DNA from: CBDUVZ01 sp965370805
Lineage (GTDB): Bacteria; Hydrothermota; Tepidihabitantia; Tepidihabitantales; Tepidihabitantaceae
NCBI GenBank assembly: GCA_965370805.1
Contig: CBDUVZ010000127.1
Location: 1-7,884 of the forward strand
Length of the DNA stretch: 7,884 bases
Direction of reading: 5' to 3'
Shown: in pieces, positions 1 to 6,063 of the stretch
Layout: each line of letters begins with the position of its first letter
Position numbering within the stretch: the stretch's first letter is position 1
Translations under genes and position numbers: made by a program
Notes under the pieces: generated by a model
The model's database searches: none
Told to the model about the DNA's origin: nothing
What the model saw: the letters and a program-made list of their open reading frames with translations, nothing else

Positions 1-465
1 CAGGTTACATGCAGCCAGATACTTCCATCCACCCACACGAATCCACGAAGAGCCATTTTCCGAAGGGTTGTAGCACAGAGCAACCAAGCCCCAACTGCCG
101 ATGTTGATGCGCGTCACAAGCGTATTGGTCGCGGCGTCCAACACAGAAACGTGACAATCACCTTTGTCGGTGCTGTACAATCTGCCGACCGACGGCGCAT
201 AGCACATGTCACGGACGTCATACCCGGCAGCAACCTTGGCGACCTTGCGGCCGGTCATGCCGTCCAGAGCAATAACGCAATCCTTGTTCGAGCCGCCCAC
301 ATACACCGCACCGTTGAGCGGGCAATACAGCATAACCTGTGGGCCGAGCAGATCACCACACAGCGAATCCGGCACGTCGATTGTCGTCTCCAGCCACTGG
401 CTGGATGCTGCGTTCACGGTCAGGGCGAGGCCGGTTGCGATGAGCAAGAGCATTCTGCGGTTCAT
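1..465 (-). CDS. Secreted YVTN-type beta-propeller protein, N-terminal part (cut by window edge)
   Basis: The frame is open from ATG at 465 to position 1 (155 codons) and continues outside the window. Residues 1-20 form a signal peptide: basic start MNRRM, then a Leu/Ala-rich core ending near VNAAS, so export is likely. The mature part shows beta-propeller repeats, e.g. VYVGGSNKDCVIALDGMTG and LYSTDKGDCHVSVLDAATN, in which a strand with a V-x-V/A-L-D motif is followed by a T-G/T-N turn, as in YVTN and related 40-45 residue blades. These proteins usually sit at the cell surface and mediate binding; the ligand cannot be told. The start is set by GGAGG four bases upstream (470-474 region) and by a promoter at 485-512. 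Family assignment is from the repeat pattern only; a generic WD/NHL-like propeller is the alternative. Confidence 0.8.
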   Translation of the reverse strand, partial: MNRRMLLLIATGLALTVNAASSQWLETTIDVPDSLCGDLLGPQVMLYCPLNGAVYVGGSNKDCVIALDGMTGRKVAKVAAGYDVRDMCYAPSVGRLYSTDKGDCHVSVLDAATNTLVTRINIGSWGLVALCYNPSENGSSWIRVGGWKYLAACNL

Positions 466-484
466 GCTACCTCCAGATTACACC

Positions 485-512
485 AATATAGGCCGGAGGG
501 GGACTCTGTCAA
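485..512 (-). promoter_or_regulatory. Sigma70-type promoter for the beta-propeller gene
   Basis: On the minus strand TTGACA (512-507) and TATATT (490-485) are separated by 16 bp. Transcription would start near 478, leaving a leader of about 12 nt that contains the GGAGG Shine-Dalgarno site of the gene starting at 465. The -35 box is a perfect consensus match and the -10 box matches at five of six positions. Confidence 0.65.
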
Positions 513-586
513 TCGCGGTCAGGATTCCCGCACCGGCCGGCCGGGCGGCTATGTTCCGTCAGGTGCACCGGCTCCATGGACTGTTA

Positions 587-940
587 TCACGTTCGTTTCT
601 CCTTGTTTCGGCAGTTAGCCGCCCCCCAGGGGGGCCGTCTCCGGGGCGGCTTCTTTTTCTGCTGAACCGGTTGTTGTCCGGTTCGTTTTTGCGGTTTTTT
701 CGGTTGCTTGAACCCCGGTCTTTCGCTCGGCTTTTGATTCGGTTGCTTTGCCGGTTCCTGATTCGGATGCTGTCACGGCGCGAAAGATGGTCATTGGCCG
801 GGTTCGTCAAACGGTTCCTGACATTGTCCTGCAAATCGCCCGGCAGCGCCGGATTGCGTTTGAGACTGTTCGGGCCGTTTTTCCGGTCGTTGTGACCGCC
901 GCTGAAGTCCGACGTGAAAATAGCGAAAGCAGGTGTGCAA
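587..940 (-). pseudogene. Possible degraded small gene, Pro/Gln/Lys-rich, with two in-frame TGA codons
   Basis: A TTG start at 940 lies four bases after GGAGGG (944-949) and downstream of a good promoter (964-992). The frame reads 49 codons to TGA (793-791), five more to TGA (775-773), then 61 codons to TGA at 589-587, followed directly by TAA. After the second TGA the product is strongly biased: KQPNQKPSERPGFKQPKKPQ, then a Gln/Lys/Arg/Pro tail. No UAA or UAG interrupts it. GC at third positions is only about half, unlike the intact genes nearby, so coding is doubtful. A second minus frame (960-559) is fully open and Arg/Asn-rich but has no start at the Shine-Dalgarno site. This could be a 49-residue peptide, a decayed gene or non-coding DNA. 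No family is recognised. Confidence 0.3.
617..660 (+). terminator. Rho-independent-terminator-like hairpin, plus strand
   Basis: A perfect 9-bp stem, AGCCGCCCC (617-625) with GGGGCGGCT (643-651), encloses a 17-nt loop and is followed by a T-rich tract (651-660, TTCTTTTTCT). It points along the plus strand, yet the only confident genes to its left are on the minus strand. It may end an unseen small RNA, or limit antisense transcription. The minus-strand reading has no T-tract. Confidence 0.55.
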
Positions 941-963
941 TATCCCTCCTGTGCGGATTCCTA

Positions 964-992
964 ATTATACTCCGGAATCCCGTTCCTGACAA
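964..992 (-). promoter_or_regulatory. Strong minus-strand promoter in the gene-poor stretch
   Basis: TTGTCA (992-987) and a perfect TATAAT (969-964) are 17 bp apart on the minus strand. A Shine-Dalgarno sequence, AGGAGGG (950-944), lies just after the expected start point near 957, in front of the TTG at 940. The promoter is better than the gene it seems to serve, which supports transcription of this stretch even if the frame is decayed. Confidence 0.55.
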
Positions 993-1051
993 CCCGGACC
1001 CGGTCCGGCGGCATCCGGCCGAGCGTTTCCGGGAGCGCTCCGTGTCCGTCC

Positions 1052-1081
1052 TTGACATGACCCCCAGTTCGCCTGCATTAT
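1052..1081 (+). promoter_or_regulatory. Putative promoter for the hydrolase gene at 1182
   Basis: TTGACA (1052-1057) is a perfect -35 box. A CATTAT (1076-1081) follows after 18 bp, a weaker -10 with longer spacing than the other promoters here. It would give a leader of about 95 nt before the GTG at 1182, room enough for the 29-codon frame at 1096. Confidence 0.4.
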
Positions 1082-1095
1082 AGGGTGTGGTGAGT

Positions 1096-1185
1096 ATGGA
1101 GTACCCCGGTTTCTCGCCGGTTGCGGTTCAGGATGCGGTTGGGAGCGGACGCAACTGCGGAGTGCCGAAAGGAGATTACTTGTGA
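1096..1185 (+). CDS. Possible 29-codon leader peptide overlapping the hydrolase start
   Basis: ATG at 1096 (in-frame GTG at 1090) opens a 29-codon frame, MEYPGFSPVAVQDAVGSGRN..., ending in TGA at 1183-1185. That stop overlaps the GTG start of the next gene as GTGA, the geometry of translational coupling. It lacks a clear Shine-Dalgarno site of its own, and the Shine-Dalgarno site of the downstream gene lies inside it. A chance open frame of this size is quite possible. Confidence 0.2.
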   Translation: MEYPGFSPVAVQDAVGSGRNCGVPKGDYL

Positions 1186-1649
1186 CGGTTGAACTCAAAC
1201 TGGGCGATGTATTTCTTACTCGGGGTTACAGCCCCTTGAGCAGGGCAATCAGGTTTTTCACCCGCGGCTTCGGGGAGAAGCGCACCCGGGTCAACCACGT
1301 CGGGCTTGTGGTCGAAGGCGGCAGCCTGGAGTCCGCGGTCGTTGTCGAAGCCGTTCTTTCCGTCGCCTGCCGCAAGCTCTGGCTCGGATACGGGCCGCCG
1401 AAGACGGACTCGGTTGCAGTTTTCCGGGCCACGAACCTGTCGGGGGGAAAGGGTTCGAGGGGTCAAGGGGCCGAGGGTTCAAGCGCCGCGGACGCGTTCC
1501 GCAAGGCCGACAAGCACTTCGGAGTCGTTCCCGGCGCAGCTTCACCGGATGACATCTGGGATTTCGTGGCCGAGCGCAAACCGAGCAAGTACGTGATGGT
1601 CCGGCCGCTGATACCGTTGTCAGCGGACCGTCAGGGTGACAGGTCCTGA
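1182..1649 (+). CDS. YiiX/C92-like permuted-papain hydrolase, probably inactivated
   Basis: The 155-residue product opens with LKLGDVFLTRG, then Ser/Arg-rich SPLSRAIRFFTR, then NHVGLVVEGG with the likely catalytic His39 and VVVEAV with Glu56. This is the start of the NlpC/P60-related YiiX/YaeF-type (C92) cysteine hydrolases, which cleave amide or ester bonds. The C-terminal part (HFGVVPGAASPDDIWDFV, residues 112-129) also looks family-like. Between them (about residues 88-101) the expected Cys-containing segment is absent; instead there is a Gly/Ser stretch encoded by four 8-bp repeats (1452-1483). The only Cys, Cys63, precedes this point. The product is also shorter than I would expect for the family. 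GTG is chosen as start because GGAG lies seven bases upstream and the next upstream codon in frame gives no better site. Probably a pseudogene or a non-catalytic remnant; the family layout is from memory. Confidence 0.6.
   Translation: MTVELKLGDVFLTRGYSPLSRAIRFFTRGFGEKRTRVNHVGLVVEGGSLESAVVVEAVLSVACRKLWLGYGPPKTDSVAVFRATNLSGGKGSRGQGAEGSSAADAFRKADKHFGVVPGAASPDDIWDFVAERKPSKYVMVRPLIPLSADRQGDRS
1452..1483 (+). repeat. Four tandem 8-bp units inside the hydrolase gene
   Basis: GGTTCGAG, GGGTCAAG, GGGCCGAG and GGTTCAAG follow each other without gaps; the consensus is GGGTCRAG. Four units make 32 bp, not a multiple of three, so a gain or loss of single units would shift the frame. The array encodes a low-complexity Gly/Ser/Arg stretch. 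Confidence 0.75.
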
Positions 1650-1667
1650 TTCTTCCAGGTCGGCCGG

Positions 1668-2729
1668 TCAGTCCTGCAGTACCAGCTTTGCGGAGACGGC
1701 TTGGCCGGGCGTTTCGAGGCGCATGAAGTAGACGCCGGAAGCTACGGGCCTGCCGAGCGCGTCCCTGCCGTTCCACCGGGCATGGTATTCACCGGGCGGC
1801 ATGTTACCCGAAGCCAGGGTTGCGACCGGGCGGCCGGCGATGTCGTAGACTCGCAGACCGGCCGGTGTTCGCGTTCTCATCTGCCAACTGACTTTCGTGC
1901 CGTTCCGGAACGGGTTGGGAAAGGCTGTCAGCAGGGCCGGGCTGTCCGGCTTCCGGGTTCCGGTTTCCGGTTCGACTACGCCCGGAACCGGGATGTTGGT
2001 CGAGAACTTGATAGCGCGGCCCGGGACGATTTCGGTCGCGGCCCGGTGGAAGATGCTGTCGTTCACGACCGTGATGCCGACAGTCCCGGTGGAATCCTGG
2101 AGTCCGATTGTGTTGGATGCGGTGTAGTTCGCGGTGAGGTACTGGTAGACGAATTCGCTGTTGCCGTCCCGGGCGGCCAGGGTGGCATCGTAGAGGATGA
2201 TCTGGAATTTGTCGAACTTGGTATAGGGCGAGCGGTAGTGGAGCGAATCCCATTCGATGATGAACCGGTGGCCGGCCGGGTCGTGGTGGTACAGGATTCC
2301 GTACCCGAATCTCGGGTAGTAGTCGTCCCAACTCGGGGCGAGCATCGGGGGCAGGTCGGTGCAGGGAAGCTCGCGGTTGGACCAGCCGGAATAGGTCGTG
2401 TGGCCGGGCGCAATCCAGCCGTTGCTGCAGATCGATACCTGGCCGTAGGTTCGGCCGTAGTAGGTGAAGAGGCCGAAGTCCGGGGGCAGTTCAATCTGAA
2501 CGGTCTGGTTGTCGCTCAGATCAAGCAGGGTGCCGACGTCCCGGATTTCGACCCAGTCAAAGCTCGGGTGTTCGGGATAGGCGGTGTCGACGTCGTCATA
2601 GGCCCAGTAGAGGACCGGCCGCCGCGGGCCGTCCGGAATCGGAACGTCGGGCCGGATTTCACCGACCATGAGCCGGAACCCCAGGGTGTCGGCATACCCC
2701 TCGCCGTCGAGCAGCAGGATGCAGTGCAC
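1668..2729 (-). CDS. C-terminal fragment of the secreted protein with T9SS sorting domain
   Basis: After TGA 2732-2730 the same frame runs 353 codons from GTG 2729. The GTG follows the stop directly (TGAGTG), without a promoter, Shine-Dalgarno site or signal peptide, so independent expression is unlikely; reinitiation is conceivable. The start, VHCILLLDGEGYADTLGFRL, completes the Ig-like domain. A beta-rich region follows with WAYDDVD, FGLFTYYGRTY, SICSNGWI, FIIEWDSL and FQIILYD, a pattern seen in surface proteins of this group. The last 85 residues are a sorting domain with PNPF, VYDIAGRPVATL and GVYFMRLE motifs, used for type IX secretion. It converges with the hydrolase gene, leaving only 18 bp between stops. 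Confidence 0.7.
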   Translation of the reverse strand: MHCILLLDGEGYADTLGFRLMVGEIRPDVPIPDGPRRPVLYWAYDDVDTAYPEHPSFDWVEIRDVGTLLDLSDNQTVQIELPPDFGLFTYYGRTYGQVSICSNGWIAPGHTTYSGWSNRELPCTDLPPMLAPSWDDYYPRFGYGILYHHDPAGHRFIIEWDSLHYRSPYTKFDKFQIILYDATLAARDGNSEFVYQYLTANYTASNTIGLQDSTGTVGITVVNDSIFHRAATEIVPGRAIKFSTNIPVPGVVEPETGTRKPDSPALLTAFPNPFRNGTKVSWQMRTRTPAGLRVYDIAGRPVATLASGNMPPGEYHARWNGRDALGRPVASGVYFMRLETPGQAVSAKLVLQD

Positions 2730-3047
2730 TCAGGTTTCGGCAGGGATGGAGCCCAGGGCGTGGACCGCGAACCGGTCGGAGTCGTTGGAGCGGGTGGAGT
2801 CAACCGGGACCGTGCCGTAGGTTCCGGTTGAGTCGGTTATGAGGAATCGCGGGTTGTCGGACCGGAGCCGGGCGGTGAGATTCCGGGCTTCGGCATTGCC
2901 GAAGTTGCGCAGGGCAATGACGAGCTCGCCGTGCTCACCAGGGTCGAACCGGCCGTTGTTGTTTCCTCCCGGAGGGCTGTCAATAACGGTGTTGTCGCGA
3001 TACCCGAGCAGCGGGCCGTCCGGACAGACGCTCAGTGATATGTCGTC

Positions 3048-3063
3048 GGCGAAGACCTTCGCC
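3048..3063 (-). other. GGTC-tetraloop hairpin downstream of the first in-frame TGA
   Basis: On the minus strand GGCGAA (3063-3058), loop GGTC (3057-3054) and TTCGCC (3053-3048) form a perfect 6-bp stem. The loop begins 23 nt after the TGA at 3083-3081. Bacterial selenocysteine insertion elements place an apical loop with early G residues some 15-40 nt after UGA, and the E. coli fdhF loop also carries GGUC. The match may be chance, since the same bases encode A-K-V-F-A. Confidence 0.25.
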
Positions 3064-3080
3064 TCGGTATGTCCGCCCCC

Positions 3081-3662
3081 TCAGCCGGTACATCCGGTGC
3101 CGTAGCTTTCCAGGCACACGGCAATCCGGGCCACGTTTCCGGGGTTGACTCCGGGAAGATGCATCAGTTCACCGGCGACGACGAACTCGTAGTCCTCCCA
3201 GTCCGGACTGGTCACAGCGACCACGTGCCGGGTGGCCGTGCTTCCCATGGTGCAGTTTGCGGTCTTGCAGGCGAACATCGTCTTGCCCAGTTCCGTCCCG
3301 GACGAATTCAGGTACTGAACCGTGAGCGTGGCATAGGCGTAGTAGCCGCTTCCCGACAGGTGCTCGGCGTAGAGTCTGGCCGAGCCGGAGAATTTCACCA
3401 TGGTGCTGGGGATATCGACGGTCTGCGTGATTCGAGTGTAGTAGCGGTCGTACTTGTAGACGTAGGCTTCGTAGTCGGGGTCAGGATGGTAGCCGGGGCC
3501 GGTAATCGCCTGCCAGGTTCCCTGGTTGTTGTTATGCTCGACTGTCCAGTGAGTCAGGGAGTTCTCGAAATCCCCGTTCTGAATCAACTCCTGCCCGACG
3601 CCGACCGCCAGGAGCATCGGCAGCAGGAGCAAAAGGTATTTCCCGGTTCGATTATGGTCCAT
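3081..3662 (-). CDS. N-terminal fragment of the secreted protein: signal peptide and jelly-roll domain
   Basis: If TGA 3083-3081 stops translation, the product has 193 residues. It starts MDHNRTGKYLLLLLPMLLAV, a classical signal peptide, followed by QELIQNGDFENSLTHW. The N-G-x-F-E-x..W opening and the later aromatic strands resemble CBM4/9-type carbohydrate-binding jelly rolls. The fragment lacks the final A-D-D-I-S-L strand, which is found right after the stop in the same frame, so the domain would be incomplete. There is no Shine-Dalgarno site; the -10 box ends six bases before the ATG, suggesting a leaderless message. Confidence 0.65.
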   Translation of the reverse strand: MDHNRTGKYLLLLLPMLLAVGVGQELIQNGDFENSLTHWTVEHNNNQGTWQAITGPGYHPDPDYEAYVYKYDRYYTRITQTVDIPSTMVKFSGSARLYAEHLSGSGYYAYATLTVQYLNSSGTELGKTMFACKTANCTMGSTATRHVVAVTSPDWEDYEFVVAGELMHLPGVNPGNVARIAVCLESYGTGCTG

Positions 3663-3668
3663 GCCATA

Positions 3669-3696
3669 ACTTTAGGAGTTGCCCGGGTAGTGTCAA
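3669..3696 (-). promoter_or_regulatory. Promoter of the secreted-protein gene, leaderless geometry
   Basis: TTGACA (3696-3691), 16-bp spacer, TAAAGT (3674-3669), then six bases and the ATG at 3662. Transcription would begin at or next to the A of the start codon, and no Shine-Dalgarno site is present. It stands back to back with the aminotransferase promoter, the two -35 boxes being 25 bp apart. Confidence 0.55.
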
Positions 3697-3721
3697 GCAG
3701 CGGCCGGTTTTCGGGTCATCC

Positions 3722-3749
3722 TTGCACGCCGCCGCTGCGCGGGCATAAT
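3722..3749 (+). promoter_or_regulatory. Promoter of the aminotransferase gene, near-leaderless
   Basis: TTGCAC (3722-3727), 16-bp spacer, CATAAT (3744-3749), then nine bases to the ATG at 3759. The expected transcript has a leader of only two or three bases. No Shine-Dalgarno-like purine run precedes the ATG. Confidence 0.55.
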
Positions 3750-3758
3750 TGCCCGGCC

Positions 3759-4931
3759 ATGAATCCTGAACGCCTGCAGGCAATCCGCGACCTGTTCCCG
3801 GTGCTGGAGAAGTATCTCTACTTCAATCACGCCGGGACCGGTCCGTTGCCCCGGCCCGCGGTGCAGGCGGTCAGCGGCTACGCCGAGCAGTCCGCGCGAC
3901 TGGGCAAGGTGCCGTGGCCGGAGGCGGAAGCCGTGGTCGAGCACGTGCGCGTTCAACTCGCCGAGCTGCTGCACGTCGCGCCGCGCACGGTCGCGTTCAC
4001 GAAGAACACTTCGGCCGGCATCATCATCGCCATCAACTCCATCGACTGGCAGGAGGGCGACAACGTCGTCGTGATGGAAGATGCGTTCCCCGCGGTTACC
4101 TACCCGTTCCATTTCATGCTCCCGCAGATCCGCAAGCGGTGGGTGACGTCGCAACAACTGGTCCAGGGTCCGGACTGCGTGTTCGAACTGGTTGATGACC
4201 GCACCCGTTGCGTCGCCCTGCCCTGGGTTCATTTCCTGACCGGCGCGCGCTTTGATGCGACCGCTATCGCTGCGTTCTGCCGCGAGCGCGGGGTGTTCTT
4301 CATCCTCGACGCCATTCAGGGCATCGGCGTGGTCGATACCGACTTCTCGCAGGTCGGCGCGGATTTCGTCTGCTCGCACGGCGAGAAGTGGCTGCTCAGC
4401 CCGCAGGGAACCGGGTTCATGCACGTCCGGCCCGATACCCTGATGCGGATTCGGCCCGCGAACCACGGCTGGCTTTCCGCGCGCTGGGAGAACTTCAACG
4501 ACATCTCCAGCCTCAAGCCGCTGTCGACCGACGCGCGCCGGTTCGAGGAAGGAACGAAGAATTACCTCGGCATCTACGGAATGCGCGAGAGCCTGGCGAT
4601 GCTGCTCGACGTCGGAATCGGGGAAGTCGAACGCCGGGTGCGCGCGCTTACCGCACGCCTGCGTCACGGGCTGGAGGCGAAAGGCTGGGAGATTCTCACC
4701 CCGGCCGAGCCGGAACGTTCGGCCGGCATCATCACCTGCCGCCGGGAACGACCCTGCCCCGCGTCCGTGCTTGCCTGGCTGGGCTCCGCGAACATGGTCT
4801 GCGCCCTGCGCGAGAACCTGCTGCGGATATCACCGCATTTCTACAATACCGAGGAGGAGGTGGACCGGTTCCTGGAGCGGATGAACGACCCCGACGCGGC
4901 TACGGCCGCACCGGCCGACTGCTTGACCTGA
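3759..4931 (+). CDS. Class V PLP-dependent aminotransferase (cysteine desulfurase / epimerase-like)
   Basis: The product has 390 residues, a normal length for fold-type I class V enzymes. FNHAGTGPLP (22-31) is the substrate-side N-terminal motif, TKNTSAGI the phosphate-binding turn, HFLTGARFD a conserved strand, Asp184 in DAIQG binds the pyridine nitrogen, and Lys210 in SHGEKWLLSPQGTGF forms the Schiff base with PLP. The C-terminus has RISPHFYNTEEEVDRFL, typical of the isopenicillin-N-epimerase/selenocysteine-lyase/cysteine-desulfurase-like subgroup; the exact substrate cannot be told. All key residues are present, so it should be active in the cytosol. The frame is open further upstream to 3069, but that part is antisense to the secreted protein; the ATG at 3759 fits both the family start and the promoter. 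Its end overlaps the convergent dehydrogenase gene by 32 bp. Confidence 0.92.
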   Translation: MNPERLQAIRDLFPVLEKYLYFNHAGTGPLPRPAVQAVSGYAEQSARLGKVPWPEAEAVVEHVRVQLAELLHVAPRTVAFTKNTSAGIIIAINSIDWQEGDNVVVMEDAFPAVTYPFHFMLPQIRKRWVTSQQLVQGPDCVFELVDDRTRCVALPWVHFLTGARFDATAIAAFCRERGVFFILDAIQGIGVVDTDFSQVGADFVCSHGEKWLLSPQGTGFMHVRPDTLMRIRPANHGWLSARWENFNDISSLKPLSTDARRFEEGTKNYLGIYGMRESLAMLLDVGIGEVERRVRALTARLRHGLEAKGWEILTPAEPERSAGIITCRRERPCPASVLAWLGSANMVCALRENLLRISPHFYNTEEEVDRFLERMNDPDAATAAPADCLT

Positions 4932-6057
4932 GACTGATGCCCCGGTGCCGCAGTTCGCGGCAGAACCTGCCCGACGGTATCGCCGTTTCACCCGGCAGCA
5001 CGCCGTTCCGCGCCGCCTGCCCGCGCCCGAGCATCAGGGCGACGACTGCGGTCGGGAACCCGGTGCAGCGCATCATCGCGGTCAGACCGGTCCGCTTGTC
5101 GGCATAGTCGATGAACTGGTAGCGGACAGCGCGCGGCTTGCCGTTCCTGCTGCCTTTCGCTTCGACTCTGAGCAGCACCACATCGTCGGTTTCGAAGCCG
5201 AGCGTTTCTTCGAGCAGCCGGATGAGCAGGCTCCGCGGCGAGACCCCGCGCCCGTCGACCGTCAGTTCGTCCCGGCCGCACAGCCCGAGGTCGAAGAGCA
5301 GTCGGAACTTCGCGCAGTGGCCCGGATACCGGATTGTCTTGTAGTCGAGGGTCTTCACCCTGCCGTGGAACGAATGGGGAAGGGTCGAAGAACCGCCCGA
5401 AGTGTTGAACGCTTCGAGCCTGCCGAACGGCGCGGGGAACCGGAGCGTTTCGACGTCGGCCAGCGGTTCGACCCGGCGGACCCGGCCGTCACGCAGGACC
5501 AGGCACTTTTCCGAGTACTCGTTGATCAGGCCGTTGGCCGAGAAGACGATTCCGTAGTCCAGCGGGGGACGGGGCCGTCGCGGCAGGCCGCCGACCCTGA
5601 TATGGATTTCGTCGGTCGTGTCGAGACGGGCAAGTCCGTCGGCAGCGAGGATGCTGACCATTCCGGGCGCGAGGCCGCAGTCCGGCACGACCGTGACGCC
5701 TGCTTTCCTTGCCTTCGCGGACAGGGCAAGCTGGGCACGAACCACGTCGTTGTTCCCGCCGAGGTCACAGAAGTGGGTGCCGGCGTCGATTGCGGTCCTG
5801 GTCAGTTCCAGGTTCAGGAAGTAAGGCACGCAGCTCACCGCGACGTCACACGGTTTCATCAATTGTGCGACCCCGGCCCGGTCCGCAAGGTCGAGCCGGT
5901 GGGTCCTGAGCCGGGGCGAGCCGAGCCACCGCTTCAGCCCGCGCAGTTTCCCGACGTCGATATCAGCCAGGTCGATTCGTTCGACGTCATCCGTTCTCGC
6001 CAGGTCGTACGCCACCGCCCGGGCCATCATCCCGGCGCCCAGAATCAGTACTCTCAT
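4900..6057 (-). CDS. Saccharopine/lysine dehydrogenase-family oxidoreductase
   Basis: The product has 385 residues. The N-terminus MRVLILGAGMMARAVAYDL is a Rossmann dinucleotide-binding turn (GAGMMA, 7-12), followed by Asp-rich DLADIDVGKL where the cofactor ribose is read. CDVAVSCVPYFLNLELTRTA, HFCDLGGN and VVPDCGLAPGMVSILA match saccharopine dehydrogenase-like reductases, closest in style to lysine 6-dehydrogenase. Such enzymes oxidise or reduce a secondary amine or the epsilon-amino group of lysine with NAD(P). The C-terminal half (GLINEYSEKCLV, GFPTAVVALMLGRG) is the family catalytic/dimer domain. It starts seven bases after the stop of the lipoprotein gene, with GAGGA as a probable ribosome site inside that gene, and so belongs to the same operon. 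It ends in TAG; the last 25 or so residues (RHRGISLRSSSRPVRP) look non-conserved and overlap the aminotransferase end. Confidence 0.9.
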   Translation of the reverse strand: MRVLILGAGMMARAVAYDLARTDDVERIDLADIDVGKLRGLKRWLGSPRLRTHRLDLADRAGVAQLMKPCDVAVSCVPYFLNLELTRTAIDAGTHFCDLGGNNDVVRAQLALSAKARKAGVTVVPDCGLAPGMVSILAADGLARLDTTDEIHIRVGGLPRRPRPPLDYGIVFSANGLINEYSEKCLVLRDGRVRRVEPLADVETLRFPAPFGRLEAFNTSGGSSTLPHSFHGRVKTLDYKTIRYPGHCAKFRLLFDLGLCGRDELTVDGRGVSPRSLLIRLLEETLGFETDDVVLLRVEAKGSRNGKPRAVRYQFIDYADKRTGLTAMMRCTGFPTAVVALMLGRGQAARNGVLPGETAIPSGRFCRELRHRGISLRSSSRPVRP

Positions 6058-6063
6058 CGGCGT

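Larger units (their letters stand above)
1668..3662 (-). pseudogene. Secreted T9SS-sorted multidomain protein, one frame with two in-frame TGA codons
   Basis: Reading from ATG 3662 to TGA 1670-1668 gives 664 codons in a single frame, broken only by TGA at 3083-3081 (codon 194) and 2732-2730 (codon 311). Order: signal peptide (1-25); jelly-roll domain like carbohydrate-binding modules (about 26-210, NGDFENSLTHWTV to KVFADDISLSV); immunoglobulin-like domain (about 215-335, NNNGRFDPGEHGELVIALRN to GFRLMVGEI) of the kind found next to C25/gingipain-type peptidases; a beta-rich domain (about 345-560); and a type IX secretion/FlgD-like sorting domain (about 580-664, FPNPFRNGT to SGVYFMRLE). The first TGA lies just before the last strand of the jelly roll and the second inside the next domain, so neither is a natural end. 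Either two nonsense mutations (for example CGA to TGA) or readthrough explains this. No peptidase catalytic domain is present; the role is probably surface binding. Confidence 0.75.

Noticed and set aside
2729..2735. Independent gene starting at GTG 2729
   Set aside because: No promoter or Shine-Dalgarno site, begins in the middle of a domain, and the upstream half of that domain is in the same frame.
1701..2831. 376-codon plus-strand open frame
   Set aside because: Antisense to the secreted protein, which shows domains and a sorting signal; the product is a Gly/Val/Arg-rich shadow. It would also be joined to the hydrolase frame if TGA 1647-1649 were read through.
3069..3758. N-terminal extension of the aminotransferase (230 residues)
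   Set aside because: The family motif begins right after ATG 3759, the promoter lies at 3722-3749 inside the extension, and the extension is antisense to the secreted protein.
3693..4667. 324-codon minus-strand open frame
   Set aside because: Antisense shadow of the aminotransferase with high-GC codon complementarity and no motif.
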